From IMG/VR virus record IMGVR_UViG_3300028007_000001, positions 17,347-81,346 of that record: a DNA stretch of 64,000 nt, one strand, 5' to 3'. The translations under genes were made by a program, and so were the position numbers. The stretch is from a virus. How positions within the stretch are numbered: the first letter of the stretch is position 1; each line of letters begins with the position of its first letter. Of this stretch, positions 7,233 to 14,010 are shown piece by piece. Under the pieces are notes generated by a model, which was given only the letters and a program-made list of their open reading frames with translations, made no database searches and was not told the origin of the DNA.

Positions 7233-7537
7233 CCGTAGTGTCCAGACGAGACGGCGAACTGACGGTCGAAGGCGGCACGGTCGAAGAGATCATTCAGAAG
7301 ATCGTCTTCGAAGAGGGGTGTTCAATCCTGATCACTCCCGTCACTCTCGCTGACGAGACCGTGACGATCTCGACCCGGATCTCGTACGGCGATCCCGAGC
7401 GGGACAACGTGGTCCGGGAAGCGTTCGACTATGCGGAGTGGGGCAACCATCCGGAGAGTTTCGAGCAGTCTCTCCGGTTCGCCGCTGGCAACCACTACGG
7501 AAGCCACGAAGACTTCGAAGACGACGAGGAAGGCTGA
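7229..7537 (+). CDS. hypothetical protein
   Basis: 102 residues with an acidic C-terminus (DFEDDEEG). It starts by ATGA overlap after GGAGGAAGC. Predicted as a small alpha/beta domain. Part of the unit driven from 6822. No family recognised. Confidence 0.7.
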   Translation: MTVVSRRDGELTVEGGTVEEIIQKIVFEEGCSILITPVTLADETVTISTRISYGDPERDNVVREAFDYAEWGNHPESFEQSLRFAAGNHYGSHEDFEDDEEG

Positions 7538-7538
7538 C

Positions 7539-7862
7539 ATGGCGTACGGCTGGATCATCAACCGAGATCACCTGAGCCAGCAGAACAAGTCGATCATCGG
7601 CCCGTCCGAACTCGACGGCACCGACGAAGGTCACGATCTCATTGAGCGGCTGACCAACGGCGAGGGCGCCGAATTCCGAATCTACGACGACGACGGGTAC
7701 CTCTACTACTCCGGTCGGTGCATCGTGGAGGGCGAGGACGGGGTGACGTTCAGCGGCGGATCCGAAGAGTGGTTCGGGCCGCTGTGGGATTTCGGAGAAC
7801 CGGGCGCCGGGGCAACCGAGATCCGATACAAGGACGAGCAGGGCGAGTGGAAGACGCTCTGA
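7539..7862 (+). CDS. small acidic hypothetical protein
   Basis: 107 residues (MAYGWIINRDHL...), one base after the previous stop. Residues 37-66 include EFRIYDDDGYLYYSGR, a beta-hairpin-like stretch; the C-terminus has several Trp and Gly residues. It resembles small proteins of unknown function common in actinophage early regions. Confidence 0.7.
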   Translation: MAYGWIINRDHLSQQNKSIIGPSELDGTDEGHDLIERLTNGEGAEFRIYDDDGYLYYSGRCIVEGEDGVTFSGGSEEWFGPLWDFGEPGAGATEIRYKDEQGEWKTL

Positions 7863-7875
7863 GGGAGGTCGTGAC

Positions 7876-8328
7876 GTGCAGATCTGGGGAGTGACCAAAG
7901 AGGAACTGGAATCCGTGATCCAGGACGTGGGCGACTTCTTCTACGGCGGAAACGTTCGCTTGGAGGGCTACGCCCCTCGCCCTGGGAACTCGGCCCTGTG
8001 GCACCTTCGTTACAACAAGCCTCGCAGCAAGGGCGGCAAGGGTGTTCGGATCGCTCGCAACGGCAAGACGGTTGGGTCGTGCTGGCACGTTCATCGAGAC
8101 GTGATGGCCGAGATCTTCCGCCGCTTTCCGAATGCACGCATCAAGTCTGCTCTGGCAGACTACCGGAGCAAGGAGGACTTCGAACAGAAGTTTTCGGATA
8201 CGTACGAGACGACGTACTACGGGATGGGTCCGTGGGGCACGACAGAGGAATTCGGAAATTCGTGCCTCTGCTCCGAGGAAGGCCCACGGCCTGCGTTCCT
8301 TCCGCTCAACTACTCGGAGGTTGTGTGA
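7876..8328 (+). CDS. hypothetical protein
   Basis: 150 residues from a GTG after GGGAGG. It is mostly alpha/beta, with a central basic segment (NKPRSKGGKGVRIARNGK, about 47-64) next to a conserved-looking CWHVHRDVMAEI. This layout is often seen in phage proteins of unknown function. Coupled to the hydrolase gene downstream. Confidence 0.7.
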   Translation: MQIWGVTKEELESVIQDVGDFFYGGNVRLEGYAPRPGNSALWHLRYNKPRSKGGKGVRIARNGKTVGSCWHVHRDVMAEIFRRFPNARIKSALADYRSKEDFEQKFSDTYETTYYGMGPWGTTEEFGNSCLCSEEGPRPAFLPLNYSEVV

Positions 8329-8329
8329 A

Positions 8330-8806
8330 GTGTCGCTGATCGACAGCAACATGAAGATCTATTTGGCGAGGGCGTTCGCCATCGCCCACCACGGCGATCA
8401 GGTCGACAAGTGCGGGATGCCTTACGTCGGCCACCTGGAAAGGGTGGCGACCTTCGTTGAGGGGTGGCTCTCTCCTGGGTTCTCGACAGAGGTCGTTGTC
8501 GCTGCTTGGCTTCACGACGTGGTGGAGGACACCGACACGACGGTCGGTGACGTAGAAGCGGCATTCGGAATGCGGGTCGGAGAACTGGTAGACCTGCTGA
8601 CTCGGCGCCCCCATCCCGAAGAGACCCACGCCGAATACATCGAGAGGGTCTGTGCCGATCCCGACGCCGTAATCATCAAGATCGCTGACGTGTTGGACAA
8701 CATGGATCCGAACCGCCGAAACTCCGAGGGCAACCGGCCCGACGAGTACGACGGGATGCTCACTCGCTACCACAAGGCGCTGGCTCGACTCGTTCGGGAA
8801 CTCTGA
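8330..8806 (+). CDS. HD-domain phosphohydrolase, SpoT/MESH1-like
   Basis: 158 residues, GTG start after GGAGG. Motifs of the (p)ppGpp hydrolase HD family are visible: an early His in IAHHGDQVD (about 16-24), HLERVATFV, the HD pair in AAWLHDVVEDTDTT (about 62-75) and KIADVLDNM (about 119-127). A manganese-dependent phosphohydrolase on a nucleotide substrate is likely. Small alarmone hydrolases could blunt host stress signalling, but another nucleotide substrate is equally possible. Confidence 0.82.
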   Translation: MSLIDSNMKIYLARAFAIAHHGDQVDKCGMPYVGHLERVATFVEGWLSPGFSTEVVVAAWLHDVVEDTDTTVGDVEAAFGMRVGELVDLLTRRPHPEETHAEYIERVCADPDAVIIKIADVLDNMDPNRRNSEGNRPDEYDGMLTRYHKALARLVREL

Positions 8807-8825
8807 GTTTCGGAAAGGAAGACAC

Positions 8826-9056
8826 GTGAAGTTGGTCTACCAGATCAAGTCCGGCGACCGGCTGACCAAGATCCTGCCAGGGATGGGCAATCCTCCCCAG
8901 CAGGTCTCGGTCAGCCTCACCGACCTTGTGGCCGGGATTCTTTCGGATTCTCGACACGTGGCGACGGTCACGGTCCAACTCACGAACGGTGACGAGATCA
9001 CCTACGCCCGCAACGAGGCGGGTGACAACGCAACCGAGAGGCTTCGGAACCGATGA
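8826..9056 (+). CDS. hypothetical protein
   Basis: 76 residues from a GTG preceded by GGAAAGGAAG. Beta-rich with a short helical centre (SLTDLVAGIL). Its stop overlaps the ATG of the next gene. No family recognised. Confidence 0.65.
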   Translation: MKLVYQIKSGDRLTKILPGMGNPPQQVSVSLTDLVAGILSDSRHVATVTVQLTNGDEITYARNEAGDNATERLRNR

Positions 9057-9223
9057 AGATGCTCTGCCCCTATCACCAGTACCAGTACGAGCAGGCGGCT
9101 TTCCTGTTCCAGTTCTCGGTGTTCCTTTTCGGAATCCAGAACACAGGCATGGCGGTAGCCAGTCTCGGGCAAGCCTTCTTCACCGCCGCAGACGCTCTCT
9201 CCTGTCACGGAATCGAGGGATGA
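9053..9223 (+). CDS. small hydrophobic protein
   Basis: 56 residues beginning MKMLCPYHQYQYEQ. A hydrophobic stretch (about 15-35, AAFLFQFSVFLFGIQ) could span a membrane once. ATGA overlaps on both sides with neighbours support it as coding. Unknown function. Confidence 0.6.
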   Translation: MKMLCPYHQYQYEQAAFLFQFSVFLFGIQNTGMAVASLGQAFFTAADALSCHGIEG

Positions 9224-9516
9224 TGGAACAGTCCGACGTTCAGAAACTACGAGACGCCAAGGAGCAGGTCGCCCGAGCGAAGGCTGAGTTGGTCTCTGCC
9301 GTGAACAATCTGGCCTCGGTGATCAAGGACGTAGCACCTGCCAATGTCAAGATTCGGGTTCCCGAACTTTCGGAAATCCACACTCACTGGATTCCTTCGG
9401 CGGATACCTCGACCGCTTCGTCGGTCGGTACCTGCGGCCTCCACAATCACACCCCCGAGGAATACGGTCGTGAGCATGACGACACGACGGGCCTCCCGAC
9501 AGATCGGCACCGATGA
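9220..9516 (+). CDS. coiled-coil hypothetical protein
   Basis: 98 residues. The N-terminal half is an amphipathic helix (QKLRDAKEQVARAKAELVSA); the C-terminal half contains several His residues and a single CGLHNH. It is coupled by overlap at both ends. Unknown function. Confidence 0.65.
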   Translation: MMEQSDVQKLRDAKEQVARAKAELVSAVNNLASVIKDVAPANVKIRVPELSEIHTHWIPSADTSTASSVGTCGLHNHTPEEYGREHDDTTGLPTDRHR

Positions 9517-9743
9517 TGTGGTGGCACGTGTATGCAGGCTCAATCCCTGGTGTCGGGGTCGTGACGGCCGTCAACAACTCTCTGACGCCTCCTGACGAGG
9601 CAGAAGAGTACGTCACGTTCCAGCAGTCAGTGCGGCTCGATCTCGTTCACTCGCTCGATCACAAGCCGTCTCCGGAAGAGTTGGTCGAGATCGTGGACGA
9701 GATGATGGAGAAGGCCAAGAACGGGTCTCCCGAGAACAACTGA
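9513..9743 (+). CDS. hypothetical protein
   Basis: 76 residues (MMWWHVYAGSIPGVG). The hydrophobic start is followed by a helical acidic C-terminus (SPEELVEIVDEMMEKA). ATGA overlap with the previous gene. Not recognised. Confidence 0.6.
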   Translation: MMWWHVYAGSIPGVGVVTAVNNSLTPPDEAEEYVTFQQSVRLDLVHSLDHKPSPEELVEIVDEMMEKAKNGSPENN

Positions 9744-9761
9744 GAAATCGGGGTTTCGGAA

Positions 9762-9941
9762 ATGCGATGCGAGATCTGCGAGGACTCGACGGCCTGCCCT
9801 GACTGCGCCGGAACGGGAGAGTGCCAGGACTGCACCCCCGAAGACGACGACTGCGATATTTGCGCCGGGACTCATTCGTGTGTGGAGTGCGACGGCGACG
9901 GTGAGTGCCACTACTGCCGAGATTCGGAAAGAGAGGGGTAG
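9762..9941 (+). CDS. cysteine-rich DnaJ-like zinc protein
   Basis: 59 residues with 13 cysteines, mostly in C-x2-C pairs, several in the form CxxCxGxGxC typical of DnaJ central domains (CPDCAGTGEC, CVECDGDGEC). It has no J domain. Probably folds around two or three zinc ions. The start is the ATG just after TTTCGGAA; the stop abuts the next GTG. Role unknown, possibly an accessory or redox/zinc-store protein. Confidence 0.7.
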   Translation: MRCEICEDSTACPDCAGTGECQDCTPEDDDCDICAGTHSCVECDGDGECHYCRDSEREG

Positions 9942-10178
9942 GTGAAACCCATCGAGGTCTACTGCTCTGAGTGCGGGGCAGAACCAGGCAAGAAGTGCAT
10001 CGACATGCGATACGCACGGAGGACCGGAACGTTCCCCACTAACCGCCCGCACCGAATCCGAATCTTCTACGCCAACAACCCCGACAAGTGCGGGTGCTGC
10101 CCATTCCCCGGTGTATTCGATGATCCGCACGCCGATAACTGCGCCTGTCACTACGAAGTTTCGGAAAGCGAGGGGTAG
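9942..10178 (+). CDS. zinc-ribbon protein
   Basis: 78 residues. CSECGAEPGKKC (about 8-19) and CGCC (about 50-53) plus later Cys/His give at least one zinc site. The first half resembles the zinc-binding segment often found in actinobacterial and phage proteins that begins C-x2-C-x6-C and is followed by H-x2-R. The GTG directly follows the previous TAG. Confidence 0.7.
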   Translation: MKPIEVYCSECGAEPGKKCIDMRYARRTGTFPTNRPHRIRIFYANNPDKCGCCPFPGVFDDPHADNCACHYEVSESEG

Positions 10179-10180
10179 CA

Positions 10181-10444
10181 ATGTACGGATGCAGATACTC
10201 AGACAACGACAGAGTGATGGAGCAACTGCGATCGACGGGGTATTCCGAACTGACCATACCCTTCTATCGTTTCTCCAAAGAGAGTGATGCCGTCAATGCC
10301 GCTCGCCAACGGGCCTATCGGTTGGCAAAGAAGATCGGGGTACGAGTTACGACAGCAGCAGGGTGGCATGTTTTGTACGTCTCGGTGCTGGACTCGAAAC
10401 TACCCTCGCTAGCATCGAGGAAGCGTTCACGTCCTGACTCGTAG
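10181..10444 (+). CDS. hypothetical basic protein
   Basis: 87 residues starting after GAGGGGTAGCA. Mixed alpha/beta with an Arg/Lys-rich C-terminal half. It is the last gene of the unit started at 6822 and faces a 700-bp gap. Unknown. Confidence 0.65.
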   Translation: MYGCRYSDNDRVMEQLRSTGYSELTIPFYRFSKESDAVNAARQRAYRLAKKIGVRVTTAAGWHVLYVSVLDSKLPSLASRKRSRPDS

Positions 10445-10526
10445 TACCGAATCCAACGTCAATAGATCCCCAAGTCAAACGAATTCAGAAAGATCGAGGG
10501 GTACAACACACCTACTATCTACATAC

Positions 10527-10667
10527 CTACTCAGTACCGAGCGCCACGTCCCCGCATTCGCACCAGTTTCGAATCGCCAAATCCCGATACGCCATATCTA
10601 TTCCCTCTTTCGGAAACTTCCATCCCATATCCGTGTCGTAGGTTTTGGTTCCGTTTCCCCTGGTCAT
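10527..10667 (-). CDS. possible small leftward gene
   Basis: 46 codons from an ATG preceded by GAGAGGAAGGC; the product ends NWCECGDVALGTE. No good promoter is visible upstream. It would be the only leftward gene here and converges with 10181-10444. Weak but plausible. Confidence 0.3.
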   Translation of the reverse strand: MTRGNGTKTYDTDMGWKFPKEGIDMAYRDLAIRNWCECGDVALGTE

Positions 10668-10989
10668 GCCTTCCTCTCCCATTGCCGCCCCCATCCTCCG
10701 GTGGAGTAGAGAACCTCCATGCGTAGAGGAAAGAATGCATAGGTATGTATAGGAATGTTGGGAATGTTCGGAAGCGTAGGGGATCTCGGGTAGAGGTACT
10801 GGGTAGTAGGGGGAAACCCCTCGTAGATTCGGAAAGATCACATACGTAGGTACATATGGTTTCCGGAATTCGGATATCCGTGAGGCGTAGGCGTAGCCCC
10901 CGGATTCGGGGATTCGGATATGCGTAGTGCGTAGGCGTAGGTGGGATCTCCGAAAGCCCGAAGCGTAGAGCGCCCCCTCCTTTCCGAAA

Positions 10990-11003
10990 ATCCGAATTCG
11001 GAT
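10990..11003. repeat. palindrome ATCCGAATTCGGAT
   Basis: A perfect 14-bp member of the TCCGAATTCGGA family, 80-90 bp upstream of the promoter at 11083 and 22 bp from the next copy. Confidence 0.85.
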
Positions 11004-11024
11004 ACGGCCCGGCCTCGGTCAGCG

Positions 11025-11042
11025 ATATCCGAATTCGGATAT
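11025..11042. repeat. palindrome ATATCCGAATTCGGATAT
   Basis: A perfect 18-bp palindrome, identical to the copy at 12034-12051; 41 bp upstream of the -35 at 11083. Confidence 0.88.
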
Positions 11043-11082
11043 AGGGAGGGGGTTGCACGGTATCCGAAAGCCCGATTGCCCA

Positions 11083-11112
11083 TTGACAACCTTTCCCATA
11101 GTCTGCTATGGT
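11083..11112 (+). promoter_or_regulatory. early promoter with CCATAG-N4-CTATGG operator
   Basis: TTGACA (11083-11088), 18-nt spacer, TATGGT (11107-11112). CCATAGTCTGCTATGG (11096-11111) overlaps the -10, and CTTT follows the -35. It drives the gene at 11141 through the GAAGGGGTAC leader. Confidence 0.87.
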
Positions 11113-11140
11113 AATGTTGCCATCGAGGAAGGGGTACGAC

Positions 11141-11362
11141 ATGCAAATCGCTGAGATTCAGGCCCAAGTGGAGATCGACCAACGTCACCATCCGGCTCCC
11201 CACGTTCCCTCTGGTCGTGTGATCGAGGTCGCCTGTCAGGGTGAGTACGTGATTGTCCGCACCAGAGGCACCACTCTCCTTCTCACCCCCAGCCAGGCCC
11301 GAGAGTTCGCTCGGGCACTCCGAAAGGCAGAACGCCAGGTTCGGAATGGAGAAACGGCTTGA
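11141..11362 (+). CDS. small hypothetical protein
   Basis: 73 residues, started at the ATG after GGAAGGGGTACGAC; an upstream in-frame ATG lies in the -10 box and is rejected. A beta-rich core (GRVIEVACQGEYVIVRTRGTT is the strand-rich segment) is followed by the helix SQAREFARALRKAERQ. The promoter of the next gene overlaps its stop. Unknown function. Confidence 0.72.
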   Translation: MQIAEIQAQVEIDQRHHPAPHVPSGRVIEVACQGEYVIVRTRGTTLLLTPSQAREFARALRKAERQVRNGETA

Positions 11363-11387
11363 CAAACTTTCCATAGTGTGCTATGGT
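11359..11387 (+). promoter_or_regulatory. early promoter with AAACTTT and CCATAG operators
   Basis: TTGACA (11359-11364), 17-nt spacer, TATGGT (11382-11387). AAACTTT directly follows TTGAC, and CCATAGTGTGCTATGG (11371-11386) spans the spacer and -10, nearly identical to the element at 11096. Confidence 0.88.
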
Positions 11388-11418
11388 GAGTGAGTCAGCC
11401 AAACACAAGGGGTACGTC

Positions 11419-11790
11419 ATGCAGACATTCGAAGAGCGCATGGTGGAGGCACTGGAAAGCGGGGCACTGAAGCCCAGCCAGGTCGGCCTCACGGAGATCG
11501 AAGTCCGGTACTACGCCGATCCCACGGCTGAGGTACCCGAGGACAAGGAAGAGAACACGTGCGATCTCGTCGCCGTCACCTACACGGACGACGGCAAGCG
11601 CACGGCGCCGCACTGCGACAACGCCTACACCGACGACAAGAGCGACACGATCGAAGGTGTCGGCGGGGAGTACGCAACCACCGGAGATCGACGGGAGACC
11701 TTCTCCTACATCTCCGACGACAAGGACTTGGTAGCCCGAGTGGCAGCGATTCTGGACGGCCCAGCAATCAGCGCCATCATCGGGCAGTAG
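11419..11790 (+). CDS. acidic hypothetical protein
   Basis: 123 residues, ATG after CAAGGGGTACGTC. Very acidic (EVPEDKEEN, DDKSD). A possible alpha/beta domain ends with a helix (DLVARVAAIL). It is a single-gene unit between its own promoter and a perfect terminator (11814-11851), which implies independent, probably strong, expression. Acidic, separately transcribed early proteins are sometimes DNA mimics or host-takeover factors, but nothing here proves that. Confidence 0.72.
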   Translation: MQTFEERMVEALESGALKPSQVGLTEIEVRYYADPTAEVPEDKEENTCDLVAVTYTDDGKRTAPHCDNAYTDDKSDTIEGVGGEYATTGDRRETFSYISDDKDLVARVAAILDGPAISAIIGQ

Positions 11791-11813
11791 GACTGGCGTA
11801 CCCCAACCCAGTA

Positions 11814-11851
11814 GGGAATCCCCCGGTTTTCGGATCGGGGGATTCCCTTTT
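11814..11851 (+). terminator. Rho-independent terminator
   Basis: GGGAATCCCCCG (11814-11825) pairs perfectly with CGGGGGATTCCC (11836-11847), followed by TTTT. It ends the single-gene unit 11419-11790. Confidence 0.9.
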
Positions 11852-12208
11852 GCGTAGCAACGTATGGGAATTCGGAGTTTCGGAAATCGTAGGCGTAGCA
11901 GCGTAGCACCCCGGAAATCCGAAGGTCCGAAGCGTAGGTGTGGCCGGTCTCCGAGGATCCGAAACTCCGGCCTTGTGCATGTGATCACATTCACAAACTT
12001 TCCCCATACGTGCATACGTATGCAGGTTTCCGAATATCCGAATTCGGATATCGGCGGGCGCCGATCGGGCGAGTCCGAATTTCCGAAACTCCGGGCGCAC
12101 GTGTGACTTTCGTCACATCGGGCAGAAAGTTTCCGAATTCCATAGGAACCTATGCTACGATGGCGCCGCAGGCGCCGAACGGCGGCGCCCAAGCGATAGG
12201 GGTACGCA
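11852..12208 (+). promoter_or_regulatory. control region of second amidoligase cassette
   Basis: 357 bp without a gene. Contents: five GCGTAG-type words (11851-11936); TTCACAAACTTTCC at 11990-12003, matching the promoter at 11359 except for the -35; the palindrome GCATACGTATGC (12012-12023); the 18-bp palindrome at 12034; TGTGAC-tttc-GTCACA near 12103-12118; CCATAGGAACCTATG with TACGAT (12141-12161) as probable -10; and three GGCGCC words before the GATAGGGGTACGCA leader. Which element initiates transcription is uncertain. Confidence 0.6.
12034..12051. repeat. palindrome ATATCCGAATTCGGATAT
   Basis: A perfect 18-bp palindrome identical to 11025-11042, upstream of the second amidoligase gene. 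Confidence 0.88.
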
Positions 12209-13066
12209 ATGGCACGCACGATCGGTATGGAAATTGAGACCGGATGCGATGACTGGGCGCCCGTTGTCGGTGGCATCCGTTCTCGTGGCGTCTACCTGGA
12301 AACGACCGACAACTACGCCACTGGCGAACGGGTCGACCAGTGGACGGCAAAGCCTGACGGGTCGGTCGATGGGATGGAAATCGTTTCTCCACCCTTCGAA
12401 TTCGCTTCGCCATTCTGGCGTGACGAACTCCGGAAGGTTTGCGAAGGCGCCCGCTCGGGCGGCGCCCGCCCGCACTCTTCGGCCGGTATCCATGTCCACG
12501 TGGACGTCTCCGACCTTCCCGCCCGGAACGTGGCGAGTATCGTCAAGTTCGTCCACAAGTTCGAAGACTTCCTGTACCGGATCGCTTCGGCAGGATGGCA
12601 AACGATCCGATCGGGCGCCGCTACCTACGCCAAGCCGATTCACCCGAACCTCGCCCATGCCATGTACCGGGTACGTTCGGCGGGCGACCTTGAGCGGGCA
12701 TGGTCGGGCGTCGACCGATACCACGCCGTGAACCTTCACTCGTACTTCTTCCGGGGAACGGTGGAGTTTCGGATTTTCAACTCATCGTTGAATCCGGATC
12801 GCATCGCATCCTTCGTGGCGTTGTGTCACGGCATCGTTGAGGATGCAACTCGCCACTCCCGTTCGCTTTCGTCCGTCTATCCGGTCGGAGGAATGGCGTC
12901 CGGTGCTACGGACGAACGGGCGCTACTGCTTCGTCTCCAACAAATCCTCACATGCTATGACCGCGACACTTCGGCGCCCATGCTTCACGCTGACTGGCAA
13001 ACCCTCCGCCGCACGTGCTGGCAAGAGTCTCGCCCGCAGGTCGCCGAATCACTCGCCCGGTGGTAA
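12209..13066 (+). CDS. amidoligase, glutamine-synthetase-like fold (copy 2)
   Basis: 285 residues beginning MARTIGMEIETG with the G-x-E-x-E signature. SSAGIHVHVDVSD (about 91-103), NLHSYFFRGTVEFR (about 176-189) and FNSSLNPDR are shared with copy 1 (1687-2619). It is shorter than copy 1. It starts after the GGGGTACGCA leader and is followed 70 nt later by its amidotransferase partner. Base use differs from neighbours: many GGCGCC and CGGGCG words and fewer TTTCGGA words, suggesting a separate, later origin. The reaction is inferred as ATP-dependent amidation of an unknown carboxylate. Confidence 0.85.
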   Translation: MARTIGMEIETGCDDWAPVVGGIRSRGVYLETTDNYATGERVDQWTAKPDGSVDGMEIVSPPFEFASPFWRDELRKVCEGARSGGARPHSSAGIHVHVDVSDLPARNVASIVKFVHKFEDFLYRIASAGWQTIRSGAATYAKPIHPNLAHAMYRVRSAGDLERAWSGVDRYHAVNLHSYFFRGTVEFRIFNSSLNPDRIASFVALCHGIVEDATRHSRSLSSVYPVGGMASGATDERALLLRLQQILTCYDRDTSAPMLHADWQTLRRTCWQESRPQVAESLARW

Positions 13067-13136
13067 CGGGCGCACAACTCCCCGGCGCCCGTCATACGGG
13101 CGGGCGCCCATCCTTCGAACAGAAAGGTTTCTGACA

Positions 13137-13958
13137 ATGTGCAGACTCTTCGGCATGTACCTTCCGAAGCAGGAACGGATTCCTGCTAACGAGATCGCTG
13201 CCATGCTGGCATACCGTCTAACGGACCTAGGTCCGGACGCCTACGGTGTCGCCACGTGGCAAGGCGGAAACGCAAAGGTTCGGCATTCAAACTACGTCGG
13301 CCGTGCTGACTCGCCCGCCGGTATCTGTACCATCCTGTCCACGGTGCCACGCCATGCACGGTGGGTTATCGGTCATACCCGGTACGCCACGCATGGGGAT
13401 CCGGAGCACGCCTACAACAATCACCCGATTCGTCACGGCCGAATCATCGGCGCCCACAATGGCGTTATCTGGAACTACGCCGACATTCTCCGGGTGACTG
13501 GGCGCCACGATCGGCGGGCGGAAGTGGATTCCGAAGCAATCTTCGCACTCGCCCACAAGTTCGGCGCCGACAACGTGGAAGAACTTTCCGAACTTTGCGG
13601 GAGCATCGCTGCTACGTATGTCGACATTCGGCGCCCGTCCACGTTGTATCTGCTTCGTGGTGCGGACTCGCCACTCATTGTCGGGCGAACGGAGAACGGC
13701 GGACTCATTTGGGCGAGCGAGCGCCAGGCACTCCACTCGCTTCGCCCGCTCGTGACCTACGTGGAAACAGTCGACATGCCAGAGGATCGGCTATACGTGG
13801 TGCGTGACGGGCGCATCGTGCAACGCCTGGACGTTCCTTTCTGGCATCCTCGCCCGGTTGTTCCTGCCAAGAAGAAGGGAGGAAAGTCAAAGGGTGCCAC
13901 TACCCCCGGCGCCCAGCACAAGGCTAGCAAGCGTGGCGAGATCATTTTCGGAAAGTGA
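13137..13958 (+). CDS. class II glutamine amidotransferase (copy 2)
   Basis: 273 residues starting MCRLFGMY (Cys2 nucleophile). GHTRYATHG (about 80-88), NNHPIRHG and HNGVIWNY (about 107-114) are the glutaminase motifs. The start is fixed by the need for Met-Cys at the N-terminus, with GAAAGG 8 nt upstream; a longer in-frame extension to 12837 lies inside the amidoligase and is rejected. The C-terminus is a short Lys-rich tail. Ammonia would pass to the amidoligase encoded upstream. A GGCGCC hairpin terminates the cassette. Confidence 0.87.
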   Translation: MCRLFGMYLPKQERIPANEIAAMLAYRLTDLGPDAYGVATWQGGNAKVRHSNYVGRADSPAGICTILSTVPRHARWVIGHTRYATHGDPEHAYNNHPIRHGRIIGAHNGVIWNYADILRVTGRHDRRAEVDSEAIFALAHKFGADNVEELSELCGSIAATYVDIRRPSTLYLLRGADSPLIVGRTENGGLIWASERQALHSLRPLVTYVETVDMPEDRLYVVRDGRIVQRLDVPFWHPRPVVPAKKKGGKSKGATTPGAQHKASKRGEIIFGK

Positions 13959-13987
13959 CGCCACGCACCTAACCTGACTTTCGGATT

Positions 13988-14010
13988 CGGGCGCCTACGG
14001 GCGCCCGTTT
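13988..14010 (+). terminator. terminator-like hairpin after the amidoligase cassette
   Basis: CGGGCGCC (13988-13995), loop TACG, GGCGCCCG (14000-14007), then TTT. A stable tetraloop hairpin 30 nt after the amidotransferase stop; the T-run is short. Confidence 0.65.

Larger units (their letters stand above)
10445..11082. other. low-coding gap with short repeats and palindromes
   Basis: Over 600 bp with at most one tiny gene. It contains at least nine GCGTAG words (for example 10884-10895 and 10923-10941), the TACGTA-type words ACATACGTAGG near 10842, CGGATATCCG (10871-10880) and two copies of the TCCGAATTCGGA palindrome. An orphan GAGGGGTAC leader lies at 10495-10503 with no start codon behind it. 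Repeat density and AT-rich patches would also fit an origin or a decayed gene; neither is proven. Confidence 0.6.

Noticed and set aside
12160-12237. 25-codon upstream frame before amidoligase copy 2
   Set aside because: The ATG lies in the probable -10 box, so it is unlikely to be transcribed with its start codon.
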